A DNA stretch of 43,890 nucleotides from an uncultured Bacteroides sp. (GCF_902491285.1 NZ_CABUHK010000050.1:1-43890); one strand, 5' to 3'. Counted from the first letter of the stretch, positions 1 to 8,243 are shown. A program made the numbers and translations. Notes: a model not told the origin generated them from the sequence alone.

Positions 1-351
1 ATCAGCGTTCGAGCCATACTGTATCGCGTTTTCTGAGTTTTATCGGACAGCAATATATTGAAATAATGATTGTATTCAATAGATACAGTTCGTGAAATGG
101 ATTATTTCTCTTAGAGAGGAAGTGTGTTTCCTTATTTTTCTTGTATCTATTTTGTGTGAGAATTATGTACTATATCCATTGTTTTGCCAAAGGTCTATTC
201 TTTAGATTTTTCAAATATTAAATTGATGTTAATTCCGTTTTCGGACTGCGAACTAATTTTTTATAAGGTATGTTGTTTAAGATGAATAGCAATATTAAAT
301 ATACATATTCTATTTGAAGTAAAATATGTTACTAACTAAAATACCTTGATT
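1..351. other. AT-rich region with no assignable gene
   Basis: No complete gene is visible. Two frames stay open for the first 60-110 bases, so the 3' tail of an upstream gene could be present, but neither tail is recognisable. The stretch 250-292 is a leader sequence that recurs at 981-1023 upstream of the next outer-membrane gene (listed separately). Confidence 0.5.
250..292 (+). repeat. Shared leader repeat, copy 1
   Basis: This 43-nt stretch begins GAACTAATTTTTTATA and matches 981-1023 at 37 of 43 positions. It lies about 60 nt upstream of the first outer-membrane gene. The other copy lies at a comparable distance (about 95 nt) upstream of the OmpA-like gene, so it probably holds a common promoter or regulatory leader. 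The usual TAnnTTTG element is not obvious inside it. Confidence 0.6.
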
Positions 352-867
352 ATGAAGAAGTTATTATTATTAGTTGTGGTTGCTCTTACAGCCTTCGGAG
401 TGAATGCGCAGACGAAAAAAGGAGAAAGTTCATTGTTGGGAAGTGTGGGCTATCAAACCAATTATGAAAGATTTGGTTTGCAGGCACAAGGACGTTATGT
501 GATTGCCAATAATCTTCGGATAGCTCCCGAACTTACATTTTTCTTTCCAAAGGATAAGGTGACGGGATTGGATGTGAACATCAACTTCCATTATGTATTC
601 AACTTTAGTAAAGACGGGCAGGGATTTTCCGTTTATCCTCTTGCAGGAATTGGTATGCAGAATAATTTTTATGGGAAGCAGACTGTCGAAGTTGCCGGTC
701 AAACTACCAAGGTAGATAGAGACAATACCACCAAATTTGCCTTTAATCTCGGAGGTGGTATATCATTGCCCCTGTCGGAGCATAGTTTCTTAAATGCAGA
801 AGCGAGGTTTATGTTTGCCGATGCTGATAATGTTATTATTATGTTAGGTTACGGTTATAAATTCTGA
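352..867 (+). CDS. Outer-membrane beta-barrel protein
   Basis: A 171-residue exported protein. It starts with a signal peptide (MKK, then a hydrophobic run ending VNAQ) followed by alternating amphipathic beta strands and an aromatic C-terminus (YGYKF), as in small OmpX/OmpW-like barrels of Bacteroidetes. The ATG at 352 is preferred over the in-frame TTG at 346 because it gives a clean signal peptide. The gene stands alone and shares its upstream leader with the OmpA-like gene that follows. The ligand and role are unknown. The barrel prediction rests on strand pattern, not on a recognised family motif. Confidence 0.75.
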   Translation: MKKLLLLVVVALTAFGVNAQTKKGESSLLGSVGYQTNYERFGLQAQGRYVIANNLRIAPELTFFFPKDKVTGLDVNINFHYVFNFSKDGQGFSVYPLAGIGMQNNFYGKQTVEVAGQTTKVDRDNTTKFAFNLGGGISLPLSEHSFLNAEARFMFADADNVIIMLGYGYKF

Positions 868-910
868 TTCTTGTATTATGTCGGATACTATTCTTTAGTC
901 CGGTATAACG

Positions 911-956
911 CTATTCTGGTAGCAGAACCCGAACAACGGGTTGGCAGAGTGAATAG
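911..956 (+). other. Nested inverted repeat between the two OMP genes
   Basis: CTATTCT (911-917) can pair with the region ending GAATAG (951-956), and an inner AACCCG (926-931) pairs with CGGGTT (937-942). No U-tract follows, so this is not a classical terminator. It may end or stabilise the upstream transcript, or belong to the leader of the next gene. Confidence 0.35.
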
Positions 957-980
957 TTGTTAATTAGCTTACAAGCATGT

Positions 981-1023
981 GAACTAATTTTTTATACGAT
1001 ATGTTGTTTAGTGTGAATAACAA
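981..1023 (+). repeat. Shared leader repeat, copy 2
   Basis: Second copy of the 43-nt leader at 250-292, with six differences. It precedes the OmpA-like gene. Its conservation while the genes it precedes are unrelated argues for shared regulation or an ancestral promoter duplication. Confidence 0.6.
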
Positions 1024-1117
1024 ACTTAATTATGAACTAAAAAGTTAGACATGGAACACATAAAAACATTTCTAATTATTTAGCATGCAAAACATTACAG
1101 TTTTAAAAAAAATGATT

Positions 1118-2245
1118 ATGAAAAAATCTATTATTTTATTAGCTTTTGTATTGGGTGCATTTACTGCAAATGCCCAATCAGTAGTAGAAGGTACGAAGTT
1201 TACAGACAACTGGTCTGTTGAAGTAAATGCAGGAGCAATCACTCCTCTCACTCACAGCGCTTTCTTTAAGAGTATGCGTCCTGCTTTCGGAGTTGGATTC
1301 TCAAAACAATTAACTCCTATTTTCGGCTTGGGATTCCAGGGAATGGGATATATCAATACTACTCCGAGTAAAACGGCTTTCGATGCTTCGGATGTCAGCT
1401 TGTTGGGTAAAGTCAATTTGATGAACTTGTTCGCAAGTTATCAAGGTCAGCCTCGTTTGTTTGAGGTAGAGGCGGTAGCCGGAATGGGGTGGTTGCATTA
1501 TTATGTAAATGGTGACGGTGACGAAAATTCATGGTCTACCCGTTTCGGATTGAATTTCAATTTCAATCTTGGTGAGTCGAAAGCATGGACATTGGGAATC
1601 AAACCAGCTATTGTATATGATATGCAAGGTGATTATAACGATGCGAAGAGCCGTTTCAATGCCAATAATGCAGCTTTCGAGTTGACAGCAGGATTGACTT
1701 ACCACTTTAAGACAAGTAACGGAACTCACCATTTTGCTAAAGTGAAAGTTTACAATCAGGCAGAAATCGATGGTCTGAACTCTTCAATCAATGCTCTTCG
1801 TTCTGAAGTGAACAATAAGGATGGCGAATTGAACACTGCCAACCGGCAAATCAACGGCTTGCAGAAAGATCTGGAAGAATGTCGTACAAAGGTAGTTCCT
1901 GTTGAAACAGTAGTCAAGACTGCCCGCGTTCCGGAATCTATCATTACTTTCAGACAAGGGCGTTCATCTGTGGATGCATCACAGTTGCCGAATGTGGAGC
2001 GTGTAGCTTCTTACATGAAGAAATATCCTGATGCAAAAGTGATTATCAAGGGATACGCTTCTCCGGAAGGTAGTGTGGAAGTCAACGCTAGAATAGCTGC
2101 CGCACGTGCAGAAGCTGTCAAGACTATCTTGGTCAACAAATACAAGATTAATGCTTCCCGTATCACTGCTGAAGGTCAGGGTGTAGGGGACATGTTTACT
2201 GAACCGGATTGGAACCGTGTGAGTATATGTACTATTGAAGATTAA
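1118..2245 (+). CDS. OmpA family protein with N-terminal barrel
   Basis: A 375-residue outer-membrane protein. A signal peptide (MKKSIILLAFVLGAFTANAQ) is followed by a beta-barrel domain to about residue 200. A heptad-like linker comes next (about 215-265, NSSINALRSEVNNKDGEL), then a C-terminal OmpA peptidoglycan-binding domain with the characteristic KGYASPEGSVEVNARIAAARAEAV stretch split over residues about 310-335 and the late EPDWNRVSI motif. Such proteins tether the outer membrane to peptidoglycan. The start at 1118 is chosen over the frame opening at 1085 because the signal peptide begins there. A terminator follows at 2272-2303. Confidence 0.88.
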   Translation: MKKSIILLAFVLGAFTANAQSVVEGTKFTDNWSVEVNAGAITPLTHSAFFKSMRPAFGVGFSKQLTPIFGLGFQGMGYINTTPSKTAFDASDVSLLGKVNLMNLFASYQGQPRLFEVEAVAGMGWLHYYVNGDGDENSWSTRFGLNFNFNLGESKAWTLGIKPAIVYDMQGDYNDAKSRFNANNAAFELTAGLTYHFKTSNGTHHFAKVKVYNQAEIDGLNSSINALRSEVNNKDGELNTANRQINGLQKDLEECRTKVVPVETVVKTARVPESIITFRQGRSSVDASQLPNVERVASYMKKYPDAKVIIKGYASPEGSVEVNARIAAARAEAVKTILVNKYKINASRITAEGQGVGDMFTEPDWNRVSICTIED

Positions 2246-2271
2246 TACAGAAGTATAAAAACAGAATAAGC

Positions 2272-2303
2272 AAGGGCTGCTCCGAAAAAACGGGGTAGCC
2301 CTT
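2272..2303 (+). terminator. Terminator after the OmpA-like gene
   Basis: AAGGGCTGCTCCG, a loop of six A residues, then CGGGGTAGCCCTT form a G-U tolerant 13-bp stem 26 nt after the stop codon. A short T-rich stretch follows. Confidence 0.75.
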
Positions 2304-2346
2304 CTTATGTTTATTTGTCTGTTTGGAAAGTTTAGTATGCGATTGC

Positions 2347-2376
2347 TTTGTACGTGGTGGAAAATAATTATTTTTG
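2347..2376 (+). promoter_or_regulatory. Bacteroides promoter of the STM4015-STM4011 operon
   Basis: A -33 element TTTG (2347-2350) is followed after 18 nt by a perfect -7 element TATTTTTG (2369-2376). Transcription should begin near 2382. This makes any start codon upstream of 2382 impossible and fixes the first gene's start at 2440. Confidence 0.75.
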
Positions 2377-2439
2377 CAGATGTCGTTCATGCGTTGTGGC
2401 ACTTTGAATGGGCAAATATCAACTATTAAAAACTGTATT

Positions 2440-3513
2440 ATGAAAAGAGTATTCGTATTTCAAGACTTTAAGTCACAGAAATTTTGGAGTATAGATGTAG
2501 CCGGAACAGACGTAACCGTTAATTATGGCAAACTGGGAACAGACGGCCAGACACAAGTAAAAAACTACTCGACCGCTGAAGAAGCTGAAAAAGCTGCCAA
2601 TAAACTTATTGCGGAGAAAACAAAGAAAGGCTATGTGGAAACAGCAGAAGAAACTGCACGTGAGATGAAAGTTGAAGCCAAAAAATATACTTTGAGTTAT
2701 GATGAATACGAAAACGATGTTCATCTATTGGATAAAATCCTGAAAGACAAACATCTGCCTGAGTATAAGCAAATCACTATCGGTTGCTGGGACTATGAAG
2801 GTGAAGATTGTTCCGCTTTACTAAAGGGAATACTCGAGAATAAAGATAAGTTTGCACAAATCGAAGGCTTGTTTTGGGGGGATATCGACCAGGAAGAACA
2901 GGAGATATCCTGGATTGAACAGGCAGACCTCAGCCCGTTGCTCGATGCCATGCCCAAATTGAAAGACTTGAAAATAAAAGGAACGAATAACCTGCGCCTG
3001 GGACAAACTTCACGTCCAGAGTTGCGTTCACTGGAGATTATCAGTGGCGGTCTTCCTACGGAAGTTGTAGAGGATATAATAGCGTCCGATTTTCCGAATT
3101 TGGAAAAACTGGTTCTGTATGTCGGTGTGGAAGATTACGGCTTTGAAGCTGATATTGAGATATTCCGCCCGCTTTTCTCCAAGGCGCGTTTTCCGAAACT
3201 GACTTATCTGGGTATTGTTAACTCGGAAGAACAAGATGAGATTGTAAGAATGTTCTTGGAGTCGGATATCCTTCCTCAGTTGGAGACAATGGATATTTCG
3301 GCAGGCGTCCTCAAAGATGAAGGTGCCCAACTCTTGCTGGACAATATGGATAAGATTGCCCATTTGAAGTTCATCAATATGCGTTATAATTATTTGAGCA
3401 AGGGTATGAAGAAGAAATTGCAGGAACTTCCCATGAAAATAGATATTGCCGAAACGGAGGAAGCTGATGAGTACGACGGTGAACTGTGGTATTGCCCGAT
3501 GATTACGGAGTAG
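2440..3513 (+). CDS. STM4015-like WGR / leucine-rich protein
   Basis: A 357-residue cytoplasmic protein with no signal peptide. Residues about 1-65 form a WGR domain (key stretch VNYGKLGTDGQ), a fold otherwise found in nucleic-acid-linked proteins such as PARPs and in MolR-type regulators. From about residue 95 to 345 the chain has irregular leucine-rich repeats (for example LPLLDAMPKLKDLKIKG-type and FPNLEKLVLYV units). This domain order matches the STM4015 family, whose function is unknown. It is the promoter-proximal gene of a five-gene operon; the next start lies 5 nt after its stop. Leucine-rich repeats suggest a binding or scaffold role, possibly presenting a substrate to the downstream enzymes; that is inference. 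Confidence 0.8.
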   Translation: MKRVFVFQDFKSQKFWSIDVAGTDVTVNYGKLGTDGQTQVKNYSTAEEAEKAANKLIAEKTKKGYVETAEETAREMKVEAKKYTLSYDEYENDVHLLDKILKDKHLPEYKQITIGCWDYEGEDCSALLKGILENKDKFAQIEGLFWGDIDQEEQEISWIEQADLSPLLDAMPKLKDLKIKGTNNLRLGQTSRPELRSLEIISGGLPTEVVEDIIASDFPNLEKLVLYVGVEDYGFEADIEIFRPLFSKARFPKLTYLGIVNSEEQDEIVRMFLESDILPQLETMDISAGVLKDEGAQLLLDNMDKIAHLKFINMRYNYLSKGMKKKLQELPMKIDIAETEEADEYDGELWYCPMITE

Positions 3514-3518
3514 GGGGA

Positions 3519-4529
3519 ATGCAGATAATTGTTGTCAGCAACTCTCCGTCCAAACGTATCGAATACTTTGTCGAAGCCGGCAAAGGCTTACAGACGGAAG
3601 TCCGCTTTATGACTTATGAAGAATTGTTCAACTGTCTGTCGTCATTGCGGCAGGCGGTTGTCAAACTGGAACCGTGGGTAAGCCGCGAAACGGATTTTCT
3701 GAAATATGCCTTGTTGAATGAAGAATACAAAGCAGTATTACAACGGCTGGACAAGATAACATTGCCTGATGATGTGCATTTTTTTAATCCGCCTCATGCA
3801 TTATTGCAGGCTCTTGATAAAAAGGAAACCAAACAGATTTTATCAGCCAATGATCTGAGTGTGACTCCGATGCTGGCTGTTCCACATTCTTTCGATGAAC
3901 TGCTGCAAACACTTTCTGATTTCGGCAGGGGGTGTTTTTTAAAACCCCGTTATGGTTCGGGAGCAGGCGGCATTATGGCAATCCGTTATCAGCCGTGCCA
4001 GAAGAAATGGGTGGTTTATACTACCTTGCAGGAGGTGGACGGAATTATCCATAATACAAAACGTATTCATCGTCTGACTAAGGAGAAAGATATTCTTCCA
4101 TTAGCAGAAGCGGTGATGTATACCGGGGCTATTTTGGAAGAATGGATACCTAAAGAGCAGTTGCAGGGAGAAAATTATGATCTTCGGGTAGTATGCGGAG
4201 AGGCAGAGGTTGATTATGTGGTAGTCAGATGTAGCAAAGGGAGTATCACCAATCTGCACCTGAACAACAACGCACGCCTATGGAGCGAACTTTCTTTGCC
4301 GGAAGATGTCCGGCAACGGATTTACCTCTTATGCAGGAAAACCGTCCGAACACTGGATTTGCAGTATGCCGGAGTGGATGTATTGATAGAAAGAGGTACG
4401 GACACTCCTTACATCATTGAAGCCAACGGACAAGGCGACCACATTTATCAGGATATGTACGCTCACAATTCTATTTATACCCGACAGATAAGAACAATAA
4501 AAAAGAAATATGACCATGCAGATAGATGA
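3519..4529 (+). CDS. STM4014-like ATP-grasp protein
   Basis: A 336-residue protein matching the uncharacterised STM4014 family. Its middle and C-terminal parts resemble RimK-type ATP-grasp ligases: CFLKPRYGSGAGGIMAIR near residue 145 (nucleotide-binding strand and flexible loop), YDLRVVCGEAEVDYVVVR near 225 (RimK-like DxR strand), a following NLHLNN stretch, and PYIIEANGQGD near 305 where the ATP-grasp Mg-binding Glu and Asn sit. ATP-grasp enzymes join a carboxylate to an amine or thiol through an acyl phosphate. The ATG at 3519, with GGAG and AGGGGGA just upstream, is chosen over the GTG at 3486 that would overlap the previous gene. It overlaps the next gene by 20 nt. Confidence 0.78.
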   Translation: MQIIVVSNSPSKRIEYFVEAGKGLQTEVRFMTYEELFNCLSSLRQAVVKLEPWVSRETDFLKYALLNEEYKAVLQRLDKITLPDDVHFFNPPHALLQALDKKETKQILSANDLSVTPMLAVPHSFDELLQTLSDFGRGCFLKPRYGSGAGGIMAIRYQPCQKKWVVYTTLQEVDGIIHNTKRIHRLTKEKDILPLAEAVMYTGAILEEWIPKEQLQGENYDLRVVCGEAEVDYVVVRCSKGSITNLHLNNNARLWSELSLPEDVRQRIYLLCRKTVRTLDLQYAGVDVLIERGTDTPYIIEANGQGDHIYQDMYAHNSIYTRQIRTIKKKYDHADR

Positions 4530-5370
4530 ACTGCCCGCTGGAGAACAAAACCAGTGTCCTGATATGGATATGAACCGGGTGGTAGGGACACATGATATAC
4601 TTATGCTTTGCTTCGATACGTTGCGCTACGATGTGAGTAAAGCGGAAGAAGCTGCCGGAGGGACACCGGTTCTGAACAGTCACGGTGGTTTGTGGGAGAA
4701 AAGGCATGCGCCGGGAAATTTTACTTATCCCTCTCATTTTGCCATTTTTGCAGGCTTTCTTCCTTCACCGGCAGAGCCTCATTCCTTGCGTAGCCGTAAA
4801 TGGCTGTTTTTCCCTGTGCAGGCAGGGACGGGGCGTATCCCGCCCAAAGGCAGTTATCCGTTTACGGAAGCTACTTTCGTGCAGAGCCTTGCCAATAAGG
4901 GATATGAGACAATCTGCATAGGCGGCGTGAATTTCTTCAGCAAACGCAATGAACTGGGACGTGTGTTTCCCGGTTATTTTACGAAAAGTTACTGGCTGCC
5001 GATCTTTGGCTGTACGGCTCCTGACAGTACGGAGAAGCAGATTGATTTTGCCTTGAAGAAACTGGAGAATTACTCTGCGGACAAACGTATATTCATGTAT
5101 ATCAACTTTTCCGCTATCCATTACCCGAACTGTCACTATGTGAAAGGCAAAACGAAAGACGATAAGGAATCCCACGCGGCGGCATTGAGGTATATCGACA
5201 GCCAGTTGCCCCGCTTGTTTGAGGCTTTTCAGAAACGTGCCGACACGCTGGTGATTGCCCTTTCCGACCACGGAACCTGCTACGGTGAAGACGGCTACGA
5301 ATATCATTGCATATCCCACGAAACGGTCTACACGGTTCCTTATAAACATTTTATCCTGACGAAACAATGA
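4510..5370 (+). CDS. STM4013/SEN3800-like sulfatase-fold hydrolase
   Basis: A 286-residue member of the alkaline phosphatase / sulfatase superfamily, matching the STM4013 family. Metal-binding positions are visible: CFDTLRYD (D36, D41) near the N-terminus and ALSDHG (D253, H254) near the C-terminus, with SAIHYP (H204) between. The nucleophile region reads FTYPSHFAIFAG, placing Thr72 where sulfatases carry Cys or Ser of the C/S-x-P-S-R motif. A threonine nucleophile is typical of phosphatase, phosphodiesterase and phosphoethanolamine-transferase members. The protein has no signal peptide or membrane anchor, so it should act in the cytoplasm. It overlaps its neighbours on both sides, showing translational coupling. 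An in-frame ATG at 4516 is an alternative start. Confidence 0.8.
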   Translation: MTMQIDELPAGEQNQCPDMDMNRVVGTHDILMLCFDTLRYDVSKAEEAAGGTPVLNSHGGLWEKRHAPGNFTYPSHFAIFAGFLPSPAEPHSLRSRKWLFFPVQAGTGRIPPKGSYPFTEATFVQSLANKGYETICIGGVNFFSKRNELGRVFPGYFTKSYWLPIFGCTAPDSTEKQIDFALKKLENYSADKRIFMYINFSAIHYPNCHYVKGKTKDDKESHAAALRYIDSQLPRLFEAFQKRADTLVIALSDHGTCYGEDGYEYHCISHETVYTVPYKHFILTKQ

Positions 5371-6641
5371 ATCAACCGCTATCACGATATGTAGGCTATA
5401 TGTATAGCTATCCGCATAAAACGGCGTATCGCCCTTTTCCTGCTCCGGTTTCACTGCTCCCATATCTGGAACGATTGGAGGGCAGAAAGGCGGCGCTCTA
5501 TTTTCATATTCCTTTCTGCAGCCATAAATGCGGATATTGCAACTTATTCTCTCTGCAAACGAACCGTACCGAATATATCGCCACTTATCTGGACGCCCTT
5601 CACAAACAGGCGCAACAACTTTCACCATTCACTGGCGGACTGGCGTTCAATAGCTTTGCCATTGGCGGCGGTACTCCGTTGCTGCTGACTGTCCCGCAAC
5701 TGGAACAGCTAATGGCTACTGCCGCTTTGTTCGGTGTGAATCCGTCTCATGCCTTTACTTCCGTAGAGACTTCACCGGAATACGCAGACCGTTCGCGACT
5801 CAATGTTTTGAGGCAGGCGGGAGTAGCTCGCGTAAGTATCGGCATACAGAGTTTTCAAAATGAAGAACTGAAAGCTATCAAAAGGCGTCCCCGGCAAAAC
5901 GCTATTTATCAAGCGTTGGAAAGCATTCGTCAAATGGATTTTCCCTATTTCAATATCGACTTGATTTATGGCATTAAGGGACAGACGGTAGAAAGTTTCC
6001 TCTATTCACTGGAAGAAGCGCTCCGGTTCCAGCCGAACGAACTGTTTATTTATCCGCTATATGTGCGTCAGGGTACGGGCATTACCGAACGGGAACCGGA
6101 TGATGTTTGTTTTCGAATGTATCGTGCCGCCTGCGAGTTATTGCAAGCAAAAGGCTTCTTGCAAACATCCATGCGGCGTTTTATTCACCATCCGTCCACT
6201 GACGCGGAAGTTTCATGTGGTGATGAAGTAATGCTTTCGTGCGGTTCGGGCGGACGCAGTTATTTGGGAGATTTGCACTATGCCACCCGATATACAGTCT
6301 GCCAACAATGTATTGCCCGCGAAATAGACGAATATATGGCAACCTTTGATTTCACCGTAGCTCGGAACGGATTTATCCTTTCCGTAAAGGAACAACAACA
6401 GCGTTTCATCATCAAGAACCTGATGTACTATATGGGGATTGACAAGACTGAATATACTCGGCGTTTTGGGGAACCGCTTGACAGGATTCCGTTGTTCCAC
6501 CAACTGGCGAAACGGCACTGGATAGAGGAAACCCCTGAACGTATCCGGCTGACTTCCGAAGGGCTAGGCTATTCTGATTATATCGGTCAGCTATTTATCA
6601 CTCCGGGAATCAGGCAGCTAATGGATACTTATTCCTACTGA
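5367..6641 (+). CDS. STM4012-like radical SAM protein (HemW-like)
   Basis: A 424-residue radical SAM enzyme. The core motif is HIPFCSHKCGYCNL, with C51, C55 and C58 binding the [4Fe-4S] cluster. The flanking YFHIPF, the AIGGGTPLLL SAM-contact loop and VSIGIQSFQNEEL are as in HemW/HemN coproporphyrinogen-oxidase-like proteins. The C-terminal third (about 330-424) is a helical domain like the HemN C-terminus. It belongs to the STM4012 family, which is distinct from the cell's genuine HemW. HemW-like members include heme chaperones and methyltransferases, so the chemistry cannot be read from sequence. The ATGA overlap with the hydrolase gene indicates coupled translation. Confidence 0.82.
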   Translation: MNQPLSRYVGYMYSYPHKTAYRPFPAPVSLLPYLERLEGRKAALYFHIPFCSHKCGYCNLFSLQTNRTEYIATYLDALHKQAQQLSPFTGGLAFNSFAIGGGTPLLLTVPQLEQLMATAALFGVNPSHAFTSVETSPEYADRSRLNVLRQAGVARVSIGIQSFQNEELKAIKRRPRQNAIYQALESIRQMDFPYFNIDLIYGIKGQTVESFLYSLEEALRFQPNELFIYPLYVRQGTGITEREPDDVCFRMYRAACELLQAKGFLQTSMRRFIHHPSTDAEVSCGDEVMLSCGSGGRSYLGDLHYATRYTVCQQCIAREIDEYMATFDFTVARNGFILSVKEQQQRFIIKNLMYYMGIDKTEYTRRFGEPLDRIPLFHQLAKRHWIEETPERIRLTSEGLGYSDYIGQLFITPGIRQLMDTYSY

Positions 6642-6668
6642 ATGAAGATCGAGTGAAATTAGAATGAA

Positions 6669-8204
6669 ATGGCAATGGCAAACGAAGGCTCTTTATTTTC
6701 CGTCCGACGTATATACTATCGAGGCAAACTGAATAGTTGTAACTATGCTTGTTCTTATTGCCCCTTCGGCAAGAAGTCTCATCCTGCATCTACGATGCAG
6801 GACAAGCAGGCATGGAACCGTTTTATTACCGCTATTGAACAATGGGAAGGAGAGTCTTTGCAACTATTTATCATTCCCTACGGGGAAGCACTCATACATC
6901 GCTATTACAGGGAAGGAATAATGCGGCTTGCCGCATTGCCGCAAGTTGCTGGAATTTCTTGTCAGACTAACCTGTCTTTTCCTGCCGACGAATGGCTGGA
7001 CGAACTCCAGGCAACTCCGTCGTTGAGGGGTAAGATAAAGGTTTGGGCTAGCTTTCATCCGGAAATGACTTCGGTAGAGAGATTTGTCCGGCAACTTCAT
7101 ATACTCCATAATGTGGGAATACAGGTCTGTGCCGGAGCTGTCGGCAATCCGTCGGCAAAAAAACTACTTGCTGATTTGCGAAATGCCCTTTTACCGGATA
7201 TTTATCTGTTTATTAACGCCATGCAGGGACTGAAATCCCCGTTGAGTGATGAAGATATTCGTTTTTTTACTCAATTGGATAATCTTTTCGAGTATGATTT
7301 GCGAAACGCTCCGGCTCAATGGGAGAAATGTTCAGGGGGAAGAAGTGCTTGCTTCATCGACTGGAAAGGGGATATCTTTGCCTGTCCTAGGAGTAAGGTG
7401 AAGATAGGCAATTTTTATCAGAGTCAAAAGCTGGATACCTCACTTTCTTGTCAGAGGAAAGTTTGTGATTGTTACATTGCTTTCAGTAATCTGACTAATC
7501 ATCCTTTGCATTCTATAATGGGCAAAGGTACATTTTGGCGGATACCGGATAAGCCCTTGATTACTGCCGTTTTTTTCGATGTGGACGGAACATTGACCGA
7601 TGCACAAGGAAAAGTTCCGGAAAACTATGCCAATGTCTTACACTATATGGCGCAATCTGTCCCATTATATCTGGCTACTTCTTTATCAGTGGAACAGGCG
7701 CGGAGAAAATTAGGTAAGACTCTTTTCAGTTTGTTCAAAGGTGGGGCATTTGCAGACGGTGGATTATTGTTGTATGACGGGCGGAACCGATGTTTATCGG
7801 TTGAATTACTACCGGATGTAAACGGGGAATCCGCAAAGATAACGGCGCATAGCTATGAAGGCCAAGTCTATAAGTATAGCATGCTGGTTTATGAGAAAGA
7901 ACAGAGGGAGAACATTCTTTCCCGATTGAAAGCAAAACCTTATCAGGTATTTTATAAGCCACCCCTTATCACAGTTGTACATAAGGAAGCCGGCAAAAAG
8001 AAAGGAGTACTCCATATATGTAAAGTTTTAGCTTTCCCTCTAGAGCAAGTATTGATTGTTGGCAACTCGCAGAAAGATTGGGAAATGATGTCGGCAGTAT
8101 CTCATTCTTGTGCAGTGATGAATTCCGAACCGTTTTTGAAAGACCATGCCCGCTACACGTTGAATCCCGACCGCCTGCCTACTTTCTTCCGTTTTAGGAA
8201 ATAG
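6669..8204 (+). CDS. STM4011-like radical SAM protein fused to HAD hydrolase
   Basis: A 511-residue two-part protein. Residues 1-290 are a radical SAM domain with CNYACSYC (C24, C28, C31) and a C-terminal cysteine set (C221, C228, C239, C261, C266, C268) suited to hold an auxiliary iron-sulfur cluster, as in SPASM-type enzymes. Residues about 298-511 form a HAD hydrolase of the Cof type: VFFDVDGTLT (nucleophile D304, acid D306), the LATSLS motif II region, a conserved Lys region near 445, and IVGNSQKDWEMM for the metal-binding acidic motif. STM4011 family proteins are usually described as the radical SAM part alone, so the HAD portion appears to be a fusion. It lies 27 nt after the HemW-like gene and ends the operon. 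Confidence 0.8.
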   Translation: MAMANEGSLFSVRRIYYRGKLNSCNYACSYCPFGKKSHPASTMQDKQAWNRFITAIEQWEGESLQLFIIPYGEALIHRYYREGIMRLAALPQVAGISCQTNLSFPADEWLDELQATPSLRGKIKVWASFHPEMTSVERFVRQLHILHNVGIQVCAGAVGNPSAKKLLADLRNALLPDIYLFINAMQGLKSPLSDEDIRFFTQLDNLFEYDLRNAPAQWEKCSGGRSACFIDWKGDIFACPRSKVKIGNFYQSQKLDTSLSCQRKVCDCYIAFSNLTNHPLHSIMGKGTFWRIPDKPLITAVFFDVDGTLTDAQGKVPENYANVLHYMAQSVPLYLATSLSVEQARRKLGKTLFSLFKGGAFADGGLLLYDGRNRCLSVELLPDVNGESAKITAHSYEGQVYKYSMLVYEKEQRENILSRLKAKPYQVFYKPPLITVVHKEAGKKKGVLHICKVLAFPLEQVLIVGNSQKDWEMMSAVSHSCAVMNSEPFLKDHARYTLNPDRLPTFFRFRK

Positions 8205-8243
8205 AAAAGCGGATAAAGTATACCAATTTAAATAAAAGAATCT

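Noticed and set aside
4765..5628. A 287-codon open frame on the minus strand
   Set aside because: It is antisense to the hydrolase and HemW-like genes, which have recognisable motifs and coupled overlaps; its translation has no family features.
4510..6641. Sulfatase plus its radical SAM maturase
   Set aside because: The hydrolase has Thr at the modification position, and the radical SAM proteins match STM4012/STM4011-type families rather than anSME.
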